Positions 58,904-64,000 of a DNA stretch of 64,000 nucleotides are shown here, piece after piece. A program made the translations under genes and the position numbers. Origin of the DNA: Lodderomyces elongisporus. Lineage: Eukaryota > Ascomycota > Pichiomycetes > Serinales > Debaryomycetaceae. The notes under the pieces were generated by a model. It saw only the letters and a list, made by a program, of their open reading frames with translations, searched no databases and was not told where the DNA came from. Where the stretch lies: contig NC_083679.1 of NCBI RefSeq assembly GCF_030384665.1, positions 372,001 through 436,000 on the forward strand, read 5' to 3'. The stretch's first letter is position 1. Every line of letters begins with the position of its first letter.

Positions 58904-59031
58904 ACTCAATTGCCTATTCACTTTCTTACAGATTTGGAAACTTGTCCTAACCTTTATTGCTCAAACTACGTTTTTTCTTTCTTTTTTTTGTTTTTTTTGG
59001 TTTGTTTCTCAATTATTTAATTCACATAATT

Positions 59032-60138
59032 ATGATTTCGAGAGCTTCTAGGATTTCCAAGAGGTGCATTTCCATTTCATTAAACAGCGAGGTCAAACTA
59101 CCATTTGTTCCGCTAGTCAGTGAGACTGGGTTTCCAGGCGCAATTGGAAACACACCTTTGCTTCGATTACCAAGAATCTCAGATTCTGTTGGCAGAAACA
59201 TCTATGCCAAGGCCGAGTTTATGAACCCTGGAGGTTCTATCAAGGACCGTGCAGCTCTTTACGTCATTAAGGATGCCGAAGAAAAGGGCTTGATCAAACC
59301 AGGTGGAACGGTTGTCGAAGGAACAGCAGGCAACACGGGTATTGGCTTGGCCCACGTTTGCCGTGCAAAAGGATACAAATGTGTCATTTATATGCCCAAC
59401 ACACAATCAAAGACAAAGATCGAAACACTTAGATTGTTGGGTGCTGAGGTCTACCCCGTGCCCGCAGTTGCATTTACTGATCCTCAAAACTATAATCACC
59501 AAGCAAAGAGACACGCAGAGAGTCTAGACAATGCAGTATGGACCAACCAATTCGATAATACCGCCAACCGTCAAGCACATATTGAAACCACTGGTCCTGA
59601 AATCTGGGCACAGTTGGACGGTAAAGTGGATGCGTTTACCTGCTCTACGGGTACTGGTGGTACATTTGCCGGAATAACACGCTACTTGAAAGACATCAGC
59701 AACGGCAAAACCAAAGCTGTGCTCGCAGACCCACCAGGGTCCGTTCTTTACTCCTACATCAAGTCTAACGGAAAAGAGATGGAGAGAGGCGGCTCCTCAT
59801 TCACCGAAGGTATCGGCCAGGGAAGAGTCACCGATAACTTGAAACCCGATATCGAGTTGATTGACGATGCAGTGAAGATCCCTGACGAGGACTCCATCAC
59901 CATGATATATAGATTATTGGACGAAGAAGGATTGTACTTGGGAGGAACTGGTGCATTGAACGTTGTGGCTGCCGTGGAAGTGGCCAAGACTTTACCGGAA
60001 GGAAGCAACGTCGTCACCATTTTGGCAGACTCTGCACACAAATACAGTGACAGAATCTTTTCCAAAACATGGTTGAAAAACAAGGGATTATACGACTGTA
60101 TCCCAGACCATTTGAAGAAGTACGCTGTGTTGGACTAA
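59032..60138 (+). CDS. MCY1: Cysteine synthase-like PLP enzyme, mitochondrial (Mcy1)
   Basis: Fold-type II PLP enzyme of the O-acetylserine sulfhydrylase family; the in vivo substrate of fungal Mcy1 is not settled. I use ATG 59032 ([12 protein letters not shown]), giving 368 residues. The frame stays open about 25 codons upstream, but only from a TTG, and that stretch is a T-tract translation. Residues 1-20 are basic and Ser-rich, a presequence-like start. [10 protein letters not shown] carries the Schiff-base lysine K71; [12 protein letters not shown] is the substrate-binding loop; [10 protein letters not shown] is the PLP-phosphate loop; a C-terminal [14 protein letters not shown] closes the fold. 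No CTG codon is used. It lies downstream of an E-box and a C16 tract, and in tandem with LOS1 after 0.9 kb. Confidence 0.93.
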   Translation: MISRASRISKRCISISLNSEVKLPFVPLVSETGFPGAIGNTPLLRLPRISDSVGRNIYAKAEFMNPGGSIKDRAALYVIKDAEEKGLIKPGGTVVEGTAGNTGIGLAHVCRAKGYKCVIYMPNTQSKTKIETLRLLGAEVYPVPAVAFTDPQNYNHQAKRHAESLDNAVWTNQFDNTANRQAHIETTGPEIWAQLDGKVDAFTCSTGTGGTFAGITRYLKDISNGKTKAVLADPPGSVLYSYIKSNGKEMERGGSSFTEGIGQGRVTDNLKPDIELIDDAVKIPDEDSITMIYRLLDEEGLYLGGTGALNVVAAVEVAKTLPEGSNVVTILADSAHKYSDRIFSKTWLKNKGLYDCIPDHLKKYAVLD

Positions 60139-60189
60139 AGAGAATGAGTGACCAAGAAACTAAAACTGCACTGTTTTATAAATCAGCTT

Positions 60190-60245
60190 TATTCTATATA
60201 TACTGATCTTTATAAATACTTTATAGATTATCAATAAAATGTCAA
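60190..60245 (+). terminator. Likely MCY1 3'-end processing region
   Basis: TATATA (near 60196) followed about 35 bp later by AATAAAA, the usual yeast efficiency plus positioning element order, 55-100 bp after the stop codon. Confidence 0.4.
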
Positions 60246-60247
60246 TA

Positions 60248-60295
60248 GATCAATTATGGATCATTTATGGATCATTTATGAATCATTTATGAATG
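60248..60295. repeat. 11-bp minisatellite (ATCATTTATGR)
   Basis: Four near-identical 11-bp units right after the putative MCY1 3' end. Confidence 0.8.
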
Positions 60296-61040
60296 CATTT
60301 TCTACTGTTTCCTCCATTGTCGTGTGCATGGTGACAAAAAAGATTTTCTGTTTTTTTTTTCTTTTTTGGTTTTTTTTTTTTTTTCCAGATCTTCTGCTGT
60401 AGACGGGAAACCAAAGCGACAAATGCACACACTGACACACACTCACACACTCACACACTCACACAAACATACAAATTTACTACCACCACGAACAACAACG
60501 CTAACACTTTGATCTAACAGAGAAAGTTTTCTATTTTGTTTTTTCTTTTTTCTTTTACAGCCAAAAGAGAGGGAAATATTGTAACAAACAACCATCAAGA
60601 CTTTGGATTCACTTCACTCATTTGACATCCAACATCTTACCTTAACATCCTGCATTTTCATAGCATCTAGAAATCTATTTATATTTGTGCCTATATATAT
60701 ATAGTTTCTCAACTCCCACCTCCCTTCACCTCAGTGACTTTACTTCCCTGTTTTCCAAAATTTTTTTTTTTCTTAGAATCTAATTTATACATATTTGCTC
60801 AAATAGCAAAGAGCTAGTACGACTACATCGCGAAAAGTTTGTACCTTTATATGAAGCAAGCCTATTGAGTGTTTTGAAATCTTCATCTTGAAAAACCGCC
60901 CACTTATTCACATTGAATAACAAAGAAAAATTATTAGGTTTTCAAAAAAAGTCGAAAAGAAAAGAATAAAAATAAAAAAGAAAAAAAGAAAGAAAGAGCC
61001 ATTAGTTTCTTACAAGTAGCGTTCAGATAGCAGTTCATTC

Positions 61041-64000
61041 ATGGAAAGCCAAATACTAAATGCTATCGAAATAGCATTAGATGGGTCTGCGGACCAAAAG
61101 TTACAAGTGCAAGCGTATGAGTTTCTCAACGAAGTTAAAGGATCGAAAAGTGGTTATGACACAGCGCTCAAGCTTCTTTCCTCGTCGCCATCAAATACGT
61201 TGATCAGCCAGCTCAAGTTCTTTCTATACCAAGTGCTTGAAGAAAATGCAGAAAATCTTGACCCTGAGGACTGTCTTCAGCTATGCCAAACGCTTTTCAA
61301 GATGCTTTCGGAGTTTATTGTAAACGATCTCAAGGACGAGGCATTCTTGAGAAATAAGCTAGCCCAGGTATTTGCCAAGGTTTTTACACAAGTGTATATA
61401 TCAACTGTTCCTGATTTCTTGACAAACTTACTAGCGACCACACAAACGAACTCCCAGTTGGCTTTGGATTATTATACTAGAATTTTGATGAGTATCCATA
61501 TGGAGATTGGAGACAAGTATATTGCACGTTCACCAGCTCTCTCTGAACGCAACATGACATTGAAAGATGCCATTAGAAGCAGGGATATGTCAGCTTTGGT
61601 CACAAGCTGGTTCAACATTTTAGAAAACACCAATAACTTGGACGAGGTTCTTGACAATACATTAAATATCATTGCACAATATGTCGACTGGATGGAAATT
61701 GGCCTATTTGTTTCTCCACAGTCCATCAATACGATCATTGGATACCTTAGTCGAGAAAATGAGCGTAATTCGACATGCGAAACTTTGATCCATATATTGT
61801 TGAAAAAGATGCCAGCTCAAAATAAATTGGAGCTTGTGAGTCTACTAAATTTGACCAATGTGATATCGTCTATTGATTTGTCAGATGACCTCGAGTTTGT
61901 TGAGCGCATTGCAAAATTGGCAAATCAAATTGGAGAGGAACTTTTGATTGTGTTGGGAAACCAGCCAAGCTTATTGGATCAGGTAAATGAACAGTTACTC
62001 AAGTTGTGGCCAATCGTGCTAACATTCCTTGGTCACGAGTACGACGACGTCTCACAAAGCGTATTCCCATTTATTCAACAATTCTTGGGCGCTTGTAAAA
62101 AACACTCGCAATTGTATTCGGTTGAGCTTTTATCAACTTTATTGAACAAGACTATTAGCAAGATGGAGTATGATGAAGAAGACGATGACTCTGATGAGGA
62201 AACAGAACGCCAATTTGCCGAGTTTAGAGCACGGCTAAAGCTCTTCCAAGATGGTATTGCATCATTAGTACCAGACTTGTACATAGAAGCAGTCCCTATT
62301 ATTATAAACCAGTCTTTATTTGAAGGTGACAAGCCTTGGAACAAATTGGAGTTGGGTATGTTTGAGCTTAGCAATTTCTCGGAAAGCTTGAAGAATAATG
62401 TTATCAATGCGCCAAAAGCCAAGATTAGCGAAAGCAAGCCATACTTGATGTTTCAAGAGTTTTTGGTGAAACTCATCAACTCTCCTTTCATCATCAAAGT
62501 GAACCACCCTTTGATCCAATCTAGCTTTTTTGAGCTAGTTGTCAAACATTACAGCTTTTTAAACTCGCACGAGAATAGAAAGGAACTTGTTTTCAAGATT
62601 ATTGAGATTTTCACCAGTCCATTGGGATTACTCAACAGCAACGATAAAGTTAGGCTTAGAAGCTGGTACTTGTTTTTTCCGCTTCATGAAGCTTACAAAG
62701 CCCAAAATGGACAATGAGGCTTTGATTGAGGATATAGTATTGAAAATGCAACCTTTGTTGGTAATTAAAGCGGAATTGCCCACGCGCGATGAGGACGATG
62801 ACGTGGTGGAAAATGGTAATTTTAACAACCAACAGTACTTGTTTGAAACCATGGGTCTTCTCATTTCCTTGATCCCCAACGAATATGTCTCGCTCAAGGT
62901 CAAACTTGTGCAAGCCATGTTCCAGCCAATCTTTAACGACTTGGAAAAATGTATTTCCATTGCCAACAAAGAACCCATCATTGTACTCCAGGCCCACCAT
63001 TCACTTATGGCATTGGGCACAATTGTTCGTGGCTATGATTACGAAACAAACTTGAAGTTTCCACCCGAAGTGGTTGAAAAGGTTGATAATGCTGCACAAG
63101 TTGTTTTGATTACCTTGGAAAACTTTTCGAAATCGGAGAGCGTTAGGGATGCATCTAGATTTGCGTTTGCTCGCTTCATTCCAATTTTGAATAGCACAAT
63201 CATTAGTGGCCACTTGACCAAATTGATCACCATCATCTGGTCAGCGCCTAATTTGAAGATTAGTGAGATCAGCGACTTTTTAAGTTTCCTTGGCCAAATT
63301 GCGCATACCTATAGGACCGATGAGAACATTTATCAGTTGCTAAACAATTTTCTCTCTCCTCTCTTCAAGAAAGTTTTTGAAGTATTGGACCTGCCAGTTA
63401 CAGAAGATGAGAGCTTGAGACCAGATATTAGTCGAGATAAGAATTTCCTCAAGAAAGCTATCTTGAATTTCATCAATGCCATTATCATCAACCACTTGCC
63501 TAGTTTGTTGGTCACAGAGAGCAATAAGAATGAGCTTGCCACGGTTGTGTCCAAGTTATTTGAATACGCATATGACATATCGGACACAGCGGTGTCCAAG
63601 TTGGCGATTGTTCAATTGATCAATCTAGTCAATGTTTTTGGCCAAGAAGGCAAAATCTCAGATGAGCAAGATAAATATGGTCAGAGTCTTCCTCCAGTGG
63701 AAGGAATTGATAATTTCTTGATGGAAAAAGTAGTCAACCTCTCCTTTGAATTGCCATTTCGCAAACAAGAGTTTGTTCTTGGCGATGCTCAGTATAGACT
63801 CATTGCACAAGATATCGCTCTTTTGCTTAAAACTTTTCAACAAAAGAAGGGAGAGCAATTTGTTGAATACCTTTCGGTTTATTTAACTAATATGGGACTT
63901 GGCCAGGACATGACCAATGATTTCTGCAGCAACTTGATCAATTTAGACTTAAAGGATTACAAAAAGTATTTTGTCACATTTGTCAGTCAAATGAAAGGTG
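61041..64000 (+). CDS. LOS1: Exportin-T, tRNA nuclear exporter (Los1); frame change at 62673-62681; 3' end beyond right edge
   Basis: Importin-beta-type HEAT-repeat karyopherin that carries mature tRNAs out of the nucleus with Ran-GTP. From ATG 61041 (MESQILNAIEIALDG) the zero frame runs 558 codons, to a TGA at 62715-62717. The N-terminal helices and the alternating amphipathic helix pattern throughout fit exportin-T, with an acidic insert (EEDDDSDEETE) near residue 380. The family's conserved patch, in which an Arg precedes YLF and RF follows, is broken: zero frame gives RSWYLFF then PLHEAY and a stop, whereas the +1 frame from 62680 gives RFMKLTKPK and stays open for 440 codons to the window edge. 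The join lies in a T6 run. Joined, 986 residues are visible, in line with a family length of roughly 1000 or more. So either a base error, a mutation, or +1 recoding. Confidence 0.92.
62670..62682 (+). other. LOS1 frame-change site (TTG TTT TTT CCG C)
   Basis: Codons 544-547 read TTG TTT TTT CCG in the zero frame. Skipping one T gives TTG TTT TTC CGC, continuing the protein as Leu-Phe-Phe-Arg. Both TTT and TTC are read by the same tRNA-Phe, so a P-site tRNA could re-pair one base forward, and CCG in the A site is a rare Pro codon in many yeasts. Confidence 0.85.

Larger units (their letters stand above)
37577..59031. other. 21.5 kb gene-free divergent interval between NRG1 and MCY1
   Basis: No credible coding sequence of ordinary size. 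The longest ATG-initiated frame is 190 codons (51803-52375, minus), with no recognisable family; other frames are homopolymer or microsatellite translation. Contents include AGT runs (38003-38045), a CTTGTT array (38543-38572), CT runs (42650-42690), a 7-bp GGGATTT dyad at 40824-40854, E-boxes at 43450 and 58781, a perfect 15-bp hairpin (45507-45542), three 16-bp repeats (45729-45774), AGCAT/AGCAG repeats (48072-48122), a 12-bp x7 forkhead-like array (48798-48881), an 8-bp GAGATGCT array (49894-49945), a balanced island at 50700-50900, AAG runs (51655-51684, 58116-58141), poly-G/C tracts and three G-quadruplex motifs. Confidence 0.55.
60139..61040. other. Intergenic 0.9 kb: MCY1 3' side and LOS1 promoter
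   Basis: After the MCY1 3' elements and the 11-bp repeats come T-tracts (60340-60385), a CACACT run (60428-60470), a TATATATA stretch near 60692-60703 that may serve LOS1, and A-rich DNA up to the ATG. No gene is seen. Confidence 0.5.

Noticed and set aside
58957..59031. N-terminal extension of MCY1
   Set aside because: The extension has only a TTG start and encodes a T-tract-derived Phe/Leu run; ATG 59032 gives a proper presequence-like start.
37577..59031. LTR or transposon remnants
   Set aside because: No paired long repeats, TG...CA-bounded units with target duplications, or reverse-transcriptase-like frames were visible; a self-comparison would be needed to exclude solo LTRs.
62649..62655. 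GTT AGG C in LOS1, one base from the Ty1-type +1 frameshift heptamer CTT AGG C
   Set aside because: It is in frame, but the zero frame continues sensibly for eight more codons (RLRSWYLFF), so the shift must be at the T6 run.

Overview
The window is nuclear DNA of a budding yeast from the CTG (Ser1) clade, the Candida/Lodderomyces group. Lodderomyces elongisporus is my best guess, from memory of its repeat-rich intergenic DNA, and is unproven. The evidence is AT-rich intron-poor genes, fungal families throughout (PGS1, YLF2, DHA1 transporters, F-box proteins, an Nrg1-type repressor, MCY1, LOS1), and one pair of paralogues in which two adjacent CTG codons align better as Ser-Ser than as Leu-Leu. 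No rRNA, tRNA, transposon or CRISPR array was found by eye.

Layout. 1-886 (-): PGS1, cut by the left edge. 2774-4006 (-): YLF2 GTPase. 4466-15007 (-): three tandem DHA1-type MFS exporters, all on one strand and separated by 2.5-2.7 kb spacers. 15008-21273: a 6.3 kb divergent spacer. 21274-25723 (+): a tandem pair of F-box-like paralogues. 25724-36229: a 10.5 kb 3'-to-3' interval without a credible gene. 36230-37576 (-): a two-finger C2H2 repressor of the Nrg1 type. 37577-59031: a 21.5 kb divergent interval without a credible gene. 59032-60138 (+): MCY1. 61041-64000 (+): LOS1 (exportin-T), cut by the right edge and carrying a +1 frame change in a T6 run.

Only about 26% of the window is coding, far below a typical yeast. 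The 33 kb from 25.7 to 59.0 kb holds a single gene, the Nrg1-type repressor. The non-coding DNA is packed with homopolymers, microsatellites, short minisatellites, nine poly-G/poly-C tracts of 9-16 bases and about nine canonical G-quadruplex motifs, none of them inside a gene. Other non-coding signals are a 12-bp x7 forkhead-like array, a perfect 15-bp hairpin, and an 11-bp Cbf1-like element (TCACGTGACTA) upstream of each F-box gene.

Functional threads. PGS1 makes the cardiolipin precursor; YLF2 and MCY1 also carry presequence-like N-termini, which suggests mitochondria. The three transporters form a local expansion of drug/polyamine efflux genes. The F-box pair is probably a fast-evolving set of SCF substrate adaptors. 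The Nrg1-type gene is probably a filamentation and carbon-source repressor with an outsized regulatory neighbourhood. MCY1 has a Cbf1 box, as expected for a sulfur-amino-acid gene. There is no operon-like arrangement; each gene appears to have its own promoter.
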